Of a DNA stretch of 64,000 nucleotides, positions 22,753 through 35,631 are shown piece after piece; the stretch's first letter is position 1, and every line of letters starts with the position of its first letter. This DNA is from Zingiber officinale (taxonomy: Eukaryota > Streptophyta > Magnoliopsida > Zingiberales > Zingiberaceae), in the NCBI RefSeq assembly GCF_018446385.1, contig NC_055994.1, forward strand, positions 33,006,368-33,070,367, given 5' to 3'. Under the pieces are notes generated by a model that saw nothing but the letters and a program-made list of their open reading frames with translations, was not told the origin of the DNA and ran no database searches. The translations under genes were made by a program, and so were the position numbers.

Positions 22753-25700
22753 ATGGATAAAGGTTGGATGTTTTTACCAAGACAAACCGAGGAATACAGA
22801 AAAGGACTTGAGAATTTTCTAGATTTTGCATTTTCTAATGCAAACATAAATGGAACAATTGCATGTCCTTGTGCAAGATGTAAGATTGGCATATGTGTTT
22901 CAAGAGAGGAGGCTTATGATCATTTGACGGTTGATGGATTTATTAAAGGTTATACTCACTGGGTTGCTCATGGAGAGATAGCATGTAGTGCACCTTCAAT
23001 ATCTAGTTCGGTACTGTCTCGTGATGATGTAGATAACATGGAGGGACTAGTTCATGATGCTTTTAGGGTCCAACAACACGATGGTAGTACAATCAATATA
23101 GCAGGATTTGAAAAGGATAAAGATATTCCGTTTGGGGAGGCCGAGAAATTCTATAAATTAATTGATGATTCACAAAAGGAGTTATATCCCGGATGTAAGA
23201 AATTCTCAAAACTTGCATTCATCATTCGCTTGCTTCACTTAAAATGTCTTGGAAAAATGACCAATAAAGTCTTTAATATGCTTTTGGATTTGTTGAGAGA
23301 AGCATTTCCAAATGCCATGAAAGATTTACCAAAGTCATATTATGAAGCAGAGAAATTGATGAAGCAATTAGGACTTGGTTATGAAAAAATCGATGCTTGC
23401 CCTAATGATTGTACTTTGTACTGGGGGTTGGACAAGGAAAGAGTTCTCTGTAAAACATGCAATGAGCCTAGATGGGAAACATCTGAAGATGATCCTACTG
23501 GTGACAAGAGGAAAGTTGCATGTAAGGTTTTATGGTATTTTCCAATAAAGCCTAGGTTACAACGTTTGTTCATGTCCTACAAAACGGCCATCCATATGAG
23601 ATGGCATTCCGAATCTCGCACAAAAGACAGTTACATGCGACACCCAGCTAATTCCCCAGCTTGGAAAACGTTTGACCATAACCACCCAGAATTTGCGAAG
23701 GATCCTAGAAACATAAGGCTAGGATTAGCTTCAGATGGATTTAATCCATTTAAAAATATGAGTGCGGTGCATAGTATGTGGCCAGTCATTTTAGTGCCTT
23801 ATAATCTTCCACCATGGATGTGTATGAAACAACCACACTTTATGTTATCATTGATAATACCTGGTCCATCTACTCCTGGAAATAACATCGACATCTAATT
23901 GTAGCCCCTTATTGCAGATTTGAAGGATTTGTGAGAAGTAGGAGTGTAAACATATGATGCATCAACAAAACAGAATTTTAAATTGCATGTTGCATATATT
24001 ACTATGGACGATAAGTGATTTTCCTGGATATGCAACCCTATCTGGATGGAGCACCAAGGGTAAATTTGCATGCCCGGTGTGCCACAAATTTACACATTCA
24101 CGGTGGTTAAAAAATTGTAAAAAATATTGCTATATGGGTCACCGCAAATTTTTAAACAGTGATCATGAGTTTCGCAAAGATTCTCAACATTTCGATGGCA
24201 CAGAAGAGTATGGAAGACCACCACCAATACTTTCAGCAGACACAGTGATCAATGAGTTAAAAAATTTTAAATTGAAATTTGGAAAAATAGTTGATGATAA
24301 TCCAGAACTACCATTCAATTGGAAAAAGCTGAGTATTTTCTTCGATTTACCATATTGGAAAGATAATGTGATACGCCACAATCTTGATCTTATGCATATT
24401 GAAAAGAATGTGTGCGAATCAATTTGTGGGACATTGCTAGATATGGAAGGAAAAACGAAAGATAATATTAAATCACGTCTTGATTTGCAAGAAATTGGGA
24501 TAAGATCAGAACTTCATCCTATTGAGAAGGGACCGAGTAGAGTTTACCTACCTCCAGCTTGTTATTCAATGGGGAAAAAAGAGAAGGGTACATTTTGCAA
24601 GGCTTTGAAAAAAGTTAAAGTTCCAGATGGTTATGCATCTAACATTTCACGATGCGTTCAACTGAAACCAGCAAAATTAATTGGTCTAAAAAGTCATGAC
24701 AACCATATTTTGATGCAACAGTTGTTGCCGGTAGCACTACGTAAAACTTTGTCTAAATCAGTTCGGAATCCTTTGATCAGATTGTGTAGGTATTTTAGAG
24801 AGCTATGTTGTAAAGTAATTTCTCCTACTGATGTGGTTCGTCTGAGGAAAGACATTGCGGTGATTCTTTGTCAACTCGAGAAAATTTTTGCTCCGTCATT
24901 TTTTGACATAATGATTCATTTGACTGTACATTTGGCTACTGAAGTACAACTTGCTGGACCAGTTTATTATCGTTGGATGTATCCAATTGAAAGGTAATAA
25001 ACAATTCTCTTATTGATATTGTTTTATTTAAATTATTATTTTCACTCAATAATATAAAATTTATATTTTTGATATAAGGTACTTAGGGACATTGAAGTCA
25101 TATGTTCGAAATAGAAGTCGACCAGAAGGATCCATTGCTGAGGGGTATTTGGCTGAGGAATGTTTGACATTCTGTTCTTTATATTTAGCCGATTATGTAG
25201 AGACAAGATTCAATCAATCAACGAGAAATGATGATACAACTATCGGTTCAACATTTGCATTGGACGTGTTTACAGCCTCTGGTTATGCACTTGGAAAGGC
25301 CATTGCAACTAAGTTTGATGATGAGACATTAAAGAAGGCACATCAATATGTGTTATTCAACTGTCATCACATACAATCTTATATAGAGTATGTTAATATA
25401 TATTTCATCGAGTTTAAATAAATAATCATCAATGTTTATCAAATCGTTATTCTTAATTTCAGTGAACACCGTCGGATTTTGAATCTTAGTCATTCTGGTC
25501 TTCCACCTCACCAGATTGAACGTATGCATAGTGAGTCTTTTGCATCTTGGTTTGCAAAACATGTAAGTTTGTGGTGTAATTGTCATTAAAGTTATATATT
25601 ATGATTTTTATACATATTTTATCATATTTTTTTTGTGATAGATCGAAAATACAAATCCTTCCCAGGATGATCCAATATCAAATGATCTGAAATCACTTGC

Positions 25701-26274
25701 CAGAGGTCCGAATTTCATAGGGATACGATATGAAAAATTCCTTTCCAACGGATTTAGGTTTCATACAAAAGAAGTGGAACGCAAGAGAAAAACTCAGAAT
25801 TGTGGTGTTATTGTTCGGGCTACTACTTCAAGTTATTCAAGTATTAGAGATCAGAATCCAATATCAAGTGAACTTGATTATTATGGAATTTTGCAAAATG
25901 TGATTGAGTTAGATTACGAGGGAGGTCGAAGAGTTGTTTTATTTGAATGTGATTGGGTCTCCAAAGGCAAACGACTAAAACTAGACGAGGATGGTTTTAT
26001 GTTGGCCAATTTTACAAATGTGAAGCGTCATAACGAGCCTTATATTTTAGCATCACAAGCCATGCAAGTTTTTTATGTGGGAGATCCAGTTGATTGTAAT
26101 TGGCATGTAATTATCACCACCGATGCACGAGGACAGTATAAAATGCAACCTGTGGCAGATGTTGATACATACCTTCAAAGTTGTATTTGTAATCCTGAAG
26201 ACGACCATGATCATGAAGAAATCATTTGGGTTCGGGATGATGCTACAGGAGTTGAAATTGATGTTGATATATGA
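22753..26274 (+). pseudogene. CACTA-1 TNP2-type transposase
   Basis: This is the catalytic transposase of CACTA elements. The ATG at 22753 gives MDKGWMFLPRQTEEYRKGL, the transposase-associated domain with a CPCARC zinc-like motif at about codons 37-42. The Transposase_21 core follows to 24993 (KFACPVCHKFTHSRWLKN near 24060; DLMHIEKNVCESICGTLLDM near 24390). Four exons are inferred with GT-AG junctions: 22753-24993, 25079-25387, 25463-25562 and 25642-26274. The later exons resemble the DUF4218 and DUF4216 regions usual in this family. The core is broken by in-frame stops between about 23896 and 23952 and a frameshift near 23985-24005. The remainder reads openly to the TGA at 26272. The protein as encoded would be truncated before the catalytic centre. 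Confidence 0.9.
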
Positions 26275-28200
26275 TGAGATTCTGTTTAAGATGAGATTTT
26301 GTCTAGCATATATAATTTTTATGTTTAATTAATATGATATAATGTGATAGTAAGAGAGTAGATTTGCCATATATATATGTTATTTCACTGTTGACTATGG
26401 ACCTTTTATTTATCATATCAATGGATATATAACTAACTTTCTTTTTATCTATAAATTGTAACTTTTGCTCTTGATAGGAATGGCTTGTGATGGTAAAACT
26501 ATTGGAAAACCTCATTTTCAACATCAAGATAAGGCAAATACACAATCTCGAATTATGATTCCCAATCACGCAGCTCGAAATTCAAAAAGAGGTTAGGACG
26601 TTCTTCCTTATAATTATGGTTATTTCATGCTATTTATCCTACATAACTTGCCTTTGATAGGATTGACTCTTAAAAGTAAAAATGTTGGAAAACCTCATTT
26701 TAAACTTCAAGATGGGGAAAATACTCAACCACAGGTTTTGATTGACAATCACGCAACTCGAAACTCAAAAGAAAGAGGTAGCATCTTATTTTATACATCA
26801 ACAATCTATTGTTTTCTTTTGTATGATTGGATTTGATGCCATCTCTTTCTATTGATTCGAAAATCTATAGAAAGATTTTCAAATCTGCAATCTATTGTTT
26901 TCAAATCAATAATCTATTGTTTTCAAATCTGCTAGTGTAAGTAATATACCAACCAACAAATGGATGGAGTTTGTAATACCAACATTGGGTTACCAAGAAA
27001 TGTGGTTAGACTTAATAAAAATCCAGTAGGGACTTCTATAATTTGCTTGCTGGTAAATGCTTGATTATGAGAAGCATGGTAATATTTTTCTTATTGGTAA
27101 ATTTGCTTGGTGGGAAATGTGCTGCTTGTTGTTATTGGTAAATGCTTGATTATGAGAAGCATGGTAATCCTGTATGCTAGTTGTTATTTGAGTTTTCTTG
27201 ATCTTGCATACTTAACATACTAAGTAATCTTGTATGCCATCTATTGTTTTCTTTTGTATAACTCTGATTTGACTTTTTCTTTTATATGTTATATACATTA
27301 TTCAAGTCTATCATGCAAGGGAAATTGAGAATGTGGTAACTAGCAGAAAAGGTCAGAACGCTCTTCTTTATGATTTAAAACTCAAGTTATTTATATTTTG
27401 TTCAAACAATATTTGTGCAGATTATCAAAACATTCAAGGTGCATCAAATAACCAAATAGATGAAACTTCAAATCGGAAAGCCAATGATGTACAAGGTATT
27501 AGATATAAAAATATATGAAACTTGTGAATTTTTTATTTCAAAATATTAAGTTTTAATATACTTTGGTATAATGGTTATTTCATGCTTTATTTATCTTATA
27601 TACCTTGTCTTTGATAGGAATGCCCCTTAAAAGTAAAAATGTTGGAAAATCTTATGTTCAACTTCAAGATGGGACAAATACTCAACCACAGATTTTGATT
27701 GGCAATTACACAACTCGAAACTAAAAAAAAAGAGGTAGCATATTATTTTATACATCAGCCATCTATTGTTTTCTTTTGTATAACTCTTATTTGACTTTTT
27801 CTTTTATATGTTATATACATTATTCAAGTCTATCATGCAAGGGAAATTGAGAATGTGGTAACTAGCAGAAAAGGTCAGAACGCTCTTGTTTATAATTTAA
27901 AACTCAAGTTGTTTATATTTTGTTCAAACAATATTTGTGCAGATTGTCAAAACATTCAAGGTGCATCAAATAACCAAATAGATGAAACTTCAATTCAGAA
28001 AGACAATGATGTACAAGGTATTAGATATAAAAATATATGAAACTTGTGATTTTTTTTATTTCAAAATATTAAGTTTTAATATACTTTGGTATAATGGTTA
28101 TTCCATGCTTTATTTGTCTTATATAACTTGTCTTTGATATGAATGCTTTATTTCATGCTTGTATACTTGACGAGTTTATTCATGTCCATGTTGCTCTATT

Positions 28201-28861
28201 CAGTGAAGGGTGGCACTATCCTCCATTATCTGTGGTCGTAATCTTTAACTAGTTACATAACAATCAGCAGAAAACACATTGGATTATTAGGCCATTAATT
28301 CTTTTCCAATTTCTCCCTCCAAAACACATACTTTAACATCCTCCAAACACATACTCAGTGACTGGTGACTTCATTTCTCTCACAAGATAGGCAATTGTTG
28401 GCAGTTTCAGACATTGCAATCGCTTCAGGTAATTTCTGGGACAAAGTAATTGCACCTTGATTAAAGCCGGGGAATCAAGTTGCTGTCACATAGAGGTGGG
28501 TGAGCAGACAGTAGAGTAGAGAAGTAGGTTATGAGTGCCTAAATGCCAGCTTTAAAGAATCTCAATGTCTTAGCACTCATGGTGCCATTTGTTGTATAGC
28601 CTCTTAACCCCTGTTTAATTTTCATTCACTGCATTCTACCCAAGTTTTTTAGCGGTTTTTAATTACATAATAGTCAATTAAGTTTCGTTAACACAAATAT
28701 CAGTTGATGCGTGGTGTGGCACACACGTCTATACCATGTATAGTTATTAAGGTCGGTGCTCCCGACACTTAAGTTCCTTCTTTTTTGTTTTTAATATGAT
28801 ATTTATGAATTTTTTAGCACAATTTGTGCAAGGTAGGTATTAATGGAGGATAGCTTCACTG
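28201..28861. mobile_element. Possible small non-autonomous inverted-repeat element
   Basis: The exon-triad array is interrupted between about 28140 and 28990 by unrelated sequence. Inside it CAGTGAAG...CTATCCTCCATTA (28201-28229, with a 7-base insertion) is the complement of TAATGGAGGATAGCTTCACTG (28841-28861). The two arms face each other 0.66 kb apart, as in a miniature TIR element. No clear target duplication was found, so the ends are tentative. No coding sequence was recognised inside. Confidence 0.45.
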
Positions 28862-30019
28862 AGGCAATTAGTTTCTTTTGTCAGAACCTATAGTGTCTGT
28901 GTGCATTTGGAGTTGGAAGTATTTTGTTCAATCAAAATTTATATGGTTACTCTTTGCCTCTTCTGTACTAGTTGTATGCCTAATCAAATCTTATTTGACT
29001 TTTTCTTTTATATGTTATATACATTATTCAAGTCTATCATGCAAGGGAAATTGAGAATGTGGTAACTAGAAGAAAAGGTCAGAACGCTCTTGTTTATAAT
29101 TTAAAACTCAAGTTGTTTATATTTTGTTCAAACAATATTTGTACAGATTGTCAAAACATTCAAGGTGCATCAAATAACCAAATAGATGAAACTTCAATTC
29201 AGAAAGACAATGATGTACAAGGTGTTAGATATAAAAATATATGAAACTTGTGAATTTTTTATTTCAAAATATTAAGTTTTAATATACTTTGGTATAATGG
29301 TTATTTCATGCTTTATTTATCTTATATAACTTGTCTTTGATAGGAATGTCCCTTAAAAGTAAAAATGTTGGAAAATCTTATGTTCAACTTCAAGATGGGA
29401 CAAATATTCAACCACAGATTTTGATTGGCAATTACACAACTCGAAACTCAAAAAAAAGAGGTAGCATATTATTTTATACATCAGCCATCTATTGTTTTCT
29501 TTTGTATAACTCTTATTTGACTTTTTCTTTTATATGTTATATACATTATTCAAGTCTATCATGCAAGGGAAATTGAGAATGTGGTAACTAGCAGAAAAGG
29601 TCAGAACGCTCTTGTTTATAATTTAAAACTCAAGTTGTTTATATTTTGTTCAAACAATATTTGTGCAGATTGTCAAAACATTCAAGGTGCATCAAATAAC
29701 CAAATAGATGAAACTTCAATTCAGAAAGACAATGATGTAGAAGGTATTAGATATAAAAATATATGAAACTTGTGATTTTTTTTTATTTCAAAATATTAAG
29801 TTTTAATATACTTTGGTATAATGGTTATTTCATGCTTTATTTATCTTATATAACTTGTCTTTGATAGGAATGCCCCTTAAAAGTAAAAATGTTGGAAAAT
29901 CTTATGTTCAACTTCAAGATGGGACAAATACTCAACCACAGATTTTGATTGGCAATTACACAACTCGAAACTCAAAAAAAAAGAGGTAGCATATTATTTT
30001 ATACATCAGCCATCTATTG

Positions 30020-30420
30020 TTTTCTTTTGTATAATCTCTTAGTAAATTAAATTACAATATTATTGTATAATATGATACTTATCGTGATTCATAATATGAT
30101 ACAACATATCAAAATGAACTTAGCTAGATTTTACTATATTTTTCACTTTGATTCTCTACTTTTAATAATTTGTATAAATTAGATCGTTGAATAAAAATAT
30201 CTTTTACTCATTTTTTATTCAGTGCATGTTGAAATCAATTCAAATAAATTTTTCAGTGCATGTTTGTTATCATTGTAACAACGACAAATTAATGAATCAC
30301 GTGGTTTCAAATAGATTCAAATACCTTTATAGCAACTCTAATTGATTCAATTTATGCAATTGTATGATCTATGTCGTATTAGATTACATATTTATTCTCA
30401 ACGTATCACACCTAACTACT
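30020..30420. other. AT-rich spacer in the CACTA-1 second gene
   Basis: About 400 bp of AT-rich sequence lies between the last X exon and the last Z exon. It replaces the Y exon expected there. Nothing recognisable was found. Confidence 0.5.
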
Positions 30421-32612
30421 CTTGTTTATATTTTGTTCAAACAATACTTGTGCAGACTGTCAAAACATTCAAGGTGCATCAAATAACCAAATAGATGAAG
30501 CTTCAAATCAGAAAGACATTGAGTTACAAGCTTCAAATAAGATTGTTGAAAATGATTTTATGGATGAAGAATTTGATCAAGGTAACTTGTGCAAAGTATG
30601 TAATAAATTATTTCACTGTATTTATTCAATCATTTATTTCTCCTTTTTTTCTATATGTAGATAGTGAAAGTGAATCTCCTAATGCTAAGAAGAAAACCAG
30701 AGGCCCTACATTTATGAAAGACATTTGGGGTCGACCTAGTACGCTGCCACGTATTAAGATCCAATGTGATGGTATGGGACGCCCTATAGGATAAAGAAGA
30801 AATAAATTTGCTGATTTTTTAGGTACTTTGGCAAGGAATGGTAAATTTTGTCCAATTGATGTGGAAGATTGGCATAAAATGCCCATGGAAAATAAGAAAA
30901 AAATGTTAGATGCTATAAAGGTAATTGAAATGTTATTGCATAATTTTATTATTAAATAATTTTTTATTATTTGGAATAATTTTCTAAATGTCTGTGTAGG
31001 AAAAGTATGACCTTCCTCCTGGAACAGAAAGTTGGACACTACGTTCAATATCAAAAAAAGGAGAAATTGGAAGTCAGAACTTAAAAAGAAGTATTATGAT
31101 CCTGAGTTACCAATGCAAGTTCTTCTGGAAGAAAGAGATAACAGAGCTTTGGTAGAGCAATATGTGAAATTAGTTATTCAGTGGAATTCATAAAAATCAA
31201 AGGTATATAATATTTTATCTATTTAGAAAATTTTCATTTTTACTTTTGTATCGTGTATCAATTTTTGAATTTAATATATTAGGAACGAAGTGAAAAAAAT
31301 AAGATTGCTCGGAAGCAAAAGATAATGAATCAGACAACTGGAAGAAGATCTTTTGCTCAAGTGCAACAAAAATTGGTAATTTATCATATTAATCTTATAA
31401 TTGACATGCATTAGAATCTACAAACTTTTAACAACTGTAATTTTAGGGAAAAGAAAGGGGACGCCCTCCATCACGAGTCGAATTATTCCATGCTTGCTTT
31501 ACTCATGCTAATGGAAGCCCCTCAAGCAACATTGTGGCGGAAAAATTGGTAAGTTAATTATAAACTACAATTATATTACTTTCAAAGATATTGGTTTTCA
31601 TCATGTCTATGTATAAATTATGACTTTTGTTTTTTTGGTAAAGGCTGCAATGAAAGAACTAGAAAATCAACTTCCTGAAGACGAGGATGATCAAGTTGGT
31701 CAAAATGACATATTTGCTCAAATCATTGGACCAGATAGACCAGGTCGAGTACGTATGTTTGGTGATGGTGTTAACCCATCTGATTTATGGGGAGAAGTTC
31801 CAAGCCATAGTACATGCAATCGAATAGTGATGGAGCAAAGGACAAAGTTAGAAAAAAATGGATGAACAAGTTAGAAAGCAAGGCCAACACATTGCAATGT
31901 TAGAATCAAAGATTTGCAATCAATCAAACCAAAACCTTGGTTCAAATTACAACAGTATACAACACACAACATTATCAAGTAGTCCATTACTTTCTGATCC
32001 AGTTAGTTTATCTCTAAGGGTAAAGTCTTTATCTAGTTTGCTTTCTTCCAAGCTATATATGTTTTTTGTGTGAGATTATAATTATCATGAGTTAGTCATT
32101 TATTGATTTCTTGTATGTGTATTGCTGCATATTGAGAAGTTGAGAATTCAGTTAGATTGAGTAATAACGTATAATCTTATTTAGCATAAATGTTGTTGTT
32201 GATGGTATACCATATTTGTTTTCATCATGACCTTCTCTTTTTGTCTTGTTAGGTTGGATGCTCTGTCTCGATAAAAAGTCTATTTGATTCGATGAAAATT
32301 GTGGCAAAAGGAGTTGTTCATAGCATGGATCCAAATACTGAAGTAGGAAGACAGGCATTGGGACCAAATTGGTGTGAAATACAAGTTCTAGTTGTCTTAG
32401 AACGGGAAGAGAGTTTGATTAGGCCATATGATCTTTTACAAAGGTTTGAGGATACACTTGGAGGAATGATAGCTTGGCCTTGCCATCTGGTATGATATGT
32501 AACTTTTTAATTAATTACTATTTATTGTATATGCCCATCATGTTATGACACTTTTTTATACCAATATCAATTATATTTACAGTTGGCAGTTAATGAAGAA
32601 GACTTCTACTAG

Positions 32613-33655
32613 GTGCATTTGGAGTTTTGTGGCACAATAGTAAGGTAAATGTTAGTGTCTTTTTAAACCAATTATATTTGATGCTGTGGAATTTTCTCGG
32701 TTTATCATTTGGTAAAAATTTGCTAGTTTAAATTAAATTTTAATCTCTTTATTTTATGTTATTTTATTTACACAAATATATGAATTTTTATTGTAGGTGA
32801 CAAGAATATTGGATTTTGTTTAAGATGTGATGGTTGAAGAATGAAGATGCACTACAAGTTTGGTTATGTTTTGCTTTATGAGACTTAATTTTTTTCTAGT
32901 TCTAAAACTAAATACATTGGGTACATTTGTAATTGGTATATAGATATTTTTGATGTGACAAATTTATTATCCTTATGGATTAGAAAAATAATGACAATTA
33001 TTGATTAGCTTTTTAATTTCTATTTTAAAACTTTTTATTTGTATTTATGTTAATTTGTTATGTGCGTGAATATTATATCATGAAAATATTGAAAATGGAT
33101 GACATCTTTCATAATATATGGATTTTTTAGGTCACAATAGACCATCAAATCCATTGGAGACTTTTAAAAAAGTCATCAGAAATAACTTTTAATGATATTT
33201 TTTTAATGTCCTTATAGATTAGTATAGAAAACATTATAGACTAGTATAGAAGACATTTGTAAGTGTCATTACAAGTTACATAATGAGGCATTTTAAATTA
33301 ACCTTATAAATTATCATTAAGGACATTTTTTCATGTCACTATAAAAACAATTCACGACACTTATAGTTGTCTTATTAAATGATTTTATAAGACATATAAA
33401 TTTGTCATATTATTACTATAATAAAGGCATGTATCAATGTCATTACAAATCTTATAGTGACATTGTTTTTGTCACTATAACAATTATTCATAACATTAGT
33501 GGTGTGACTATTTTTATGCTATAGTGACACTAGGAAATGTCATAAGACTTTAGACGACATCACTATAGAGGACATTTTGACTTAATGTCACTATATTAAA
33601 AGTGTCAGTATAAGTAGTATATGAAGACACTTTTAAATGCCATTAAAAGCATATA
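32613..33655. other. CACTA-1 3' subterminal region
   Basis: About 1 kb of AT-rich sequence has many short words of the type TGTCATTA, TGTCACTATA and their complements on both strands, densest at 33290-33640. Such subterminal repeats are where the element's DNA-binding protein is expected to bind. No gene is present. Confidence 0.7.
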
Positions 33656-33666
33656 TTCTTGTAGTG
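33656..33666 (-). repeat. CACTA-1 right terminal inverted repeat
   Basis: TTCTTGTAGTG is the complement of CACTACAAGAA. It is followed by the TTT target duplication and then by resumed Copia-B LTR sequence. Confidence 0.9.
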
Positions 33667-34162
33667 TTTGATGATTGTATTATGGACTTGTTGTATCATA
33701 TTCTTATATAAATAAAGGCATTTGATTTTTGGTTATTATACTTACTTGTATTGGTGCCAAATAAACTAAGTATAATAGCGTCCTTGAGTAGAGGGTTCTT
33801 ACCTATATCAATCGGTTAGTTGAACCGATAGTGAGATGATATAGGGAACACTACTCTTAATCATTCCTAGTTGAGTATTAACATTCAGGGACAATGTTAA
33901 TGCAATAAGACTAGCATGTAGGTCAACTCGATGACTTGATCTCACAAGTCATGGATATAGAGATATCAAGTTGACACATGGGTATGCATTAGAGAATGTA
34001 TACTGAATGACCCGCCATGAGAAAGTATCATGGATCGTTATATGAGTGTCATATACTTTCTCATGTGGCTATTAGTATGACTACTAGTCCTTAGACCTGA
34101 AGTCACCATGGATCCCTACATAAGGAGTTATGTACTTTGGTTTCGTCAAACGTCACCCGTAA
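33667..34162 (+). repeat. Copia-B 3' LTR, piece 2
   Basis: The sequence matches 4399-4893 of the 5' LTR almost base for base, starting at the TTT duplication. It ends in CGTAA, the target duplication of Gypsy-2. Confidence 0.92.
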
Positions 34163-34176
34163 TGTGACGCCCCGCC

Positions 34177-35631
34177 AGCGACGACGAACGCCAGGGTTCT
34201 CGCACTTACCAGAGAAGATGTAGCGAATGCCTCTACTGTTGTCACAGGTCAGTCGCCTATTTCCAGCCAATATACTAAAGTTTTATTTAATGCTGAAGGA
34301 AAACCAGTGGTCGAATCTATCGGAAAACCGAGAAACATTTCGTGCCATGGGGTCGAGATTATGTCCGGGCAACTCTCCACCCTGACCATAACACCCACCC
34401 TATTCGACAATATATTAGAAAAGCAAACCAGTGACCAAAGCCTCCAAAGGATTAAACAAGAAATCTTAGAAGGAAAGAGTGACGGATTCCGTGTCGTGGA
34501 CAGTGGAATATAATACCACAGGGATCGATTGTGTATTCCCAGGATCCCGAGTTGCGAGGGAAGATATTAGAAGAAGCTCATTCAACGCCCTATGTAATGC
34601 ATCCGGGATCCACCAAAATGTACCAGGATTTGAAAAAGAAATTCTGGTGGTCCGGTATGAAAAGAGATGTGGCTCAATACGTCAGTGCCTGTTTGACCTG
34701 TCAGAGGGTTAAAGCAGAACACCAGAGGCCGAGAGGATTACTGCAGCCTGTCCAAATTCCGGAATGGAAATGGGAAGATATCTCAATGGACTTCATTTCA
34801 GGATTACCCAAGATAACAAACGGCTATGACGCTATATGGGTAATCGTGGACAGATTAACCAAATCCGCCCATTTTCTGGCAATTAAGATGACTTATTCAA
34901 TTGAGCAACTGGCCCAATTATATGTCAAGGAAATTATTAGACTACATGGGACCCCTAAGACCATCTTCTCCGACAGAGATGGTCGTTTTGTTTCGCATTT
35001 TTGGGAATGCATTCAGAAGGCTCTTGGCACAAAGCTATTATTCAGTATTGCCTTCCACCCTCAAACCGACGGACAGACAGAGAGGGTGAACCAAGTGCTA
35101 GAAGACATGCTACGGGCATGCGCCTTAGACTTCAAAGGCAGCTGGTGCCGATATTTATGCTTAGCAGAATTTGCTTACAACAATAGCTACCAGGCTACTA
35201 TTGGGATGGCACCCTACGAGGCTCTGTATGGTAGGAAATGCAGATCCCCTATATGTTGGTATGAAGGCGGTGAAAAGAAAGAGATGGGATTTCAAACGGA
35301 ACTTATCGATAACACCACCCGTGTTATACAGAATATCCGTCAAAGAATAGAAACTGCTCAGAGTCGACAGAAGAATTATGCGGATAAGCGACGAAGGCCA
35401 TTGGAGTTCAGTGTCGGAGACTCAGTATTCCTCAAGGTAGCTCCTATGAAAGGAGTAGTGAGGTTCGGTAAGAAGGGAAAGCTAAGCCCGCGCTATCTGG
35501 GACCATACCAGGTTCTGAAAAGAATCGGCAAAGTAGCTTATGAAATAGAATTACCTCAAGAGATGTCAGCCGGAAGTCCGGTGCAACCTGACATCGCTAT
35601 TCTAAGTTCGAGGACGAACTTTTTATGAGGT
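34177..35631 (+). pseudogene. Gypsy-2 pol remnant, mainly integrase
   Basis: Bases 34190-34310 read as the gag-protease linker (LTREDVANASTVVTGQ). A deletion then joins this to the end of the RNase H linker (34307-34513). The integrase follows from about 34531 to 35628. It has the zinc-finger end CLTCQRVKAEHQRP, a DDE core (SMDFISGLP, FSDRDGRFVSHFW, QTERVNQVLEDML) and a GPY-type segment. After EMSA (about 35570) a second deletion removes the chromodomain-like tail and joins to the 3' untranslated motif that reads TTCGAGGACGAA. It closely resembles the Gypsy-1 integrase and belongs to a sister family. RT is absent. Confidence 0.9.

Larger units (their letters stand above)
27303..30530 (+). repeat. 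Reiterated exon triad inside the CACTA-1 second gene
   Basis: Three small exons recur. X reads GMPLKSKNVGKSYVQLQDG, near 26659, 27618, 29343 and 29869 (a divergent one is at 26480). Y reads VYHAREIENVVTSRKGQNAL, near 27303, 27825, 29029 and 29551. Z reads DCQNIQGASNNQIDETS, near 27421, 27943, 29147, 29669 and 30455. Where adjacent, units are spaced 522 bp (27333 to 27855; 29059 to 29581). Intron sequence is copied with the exons. One X copy has a stop (27721), one X is replaced by foreign DNA and one Y is lost. The pattern is segmental tandem duplication by unequal exchange. Confidence 0.88.
26480..32612 (+). pseudogene. CACTA-1 second gene (TNPA-like, Transposase_24-type)
   Basis: The gene starts near MACDGKTIGKPHFQHQDK (26480) and runs through many small exons to DFY-stop at 32610-32612. 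The 5' half is a reiterated exon triad (27303-30530). From 30660 a conserved region appears (TRGPTFMKDIWGRPSTLPRI, then DFLGTLARNGKFCPIDVEDW). Next comes an exon with YDPELP-type and LLEERDNRALVEQYVKLV sequence, then GRPPSRVELFHACFTH (31453). An acidic/coiled stretch (31640-32070) and a final exon pair (32250-32490, ending in WPCHLV) follow. Such proteins usually act as DNA-binding partners of TNP2. A stop at 30792, a frameshift in an A-run near 31060 and a stop near 31190 disable this copy. Exon boundaries are inferred. Confidence 0.75.
20190..33666 (+). mobile_element. CACTA-1, a complete En/Spm-type DNA transposon (13.5 kb)
   Basis: Both ends are visible. The 5' terminus is CACTATAAGAAAAA and the 3' terminus is ATTCTTGTAGTG, whose complement is CACTACAAGAAT. 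The 3-bp flanks are TTT (20187-20189) and TTT (33667-33669). The intact site in the Copia-B 5' LTR (CAATCATTTGATGATTG, from 4395) has a single TTT, which proves the insertion and the 3-bp duplication. Contents in order are a GC-rich repeat, two captured syntaxin exons, a TNP2-type transposase and a second (TNPA-like) gene with a Transposase_24-like region. Both element genes carry disabling changes, so the copy is unlikely to be autonomous. Confidence 0.95.
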
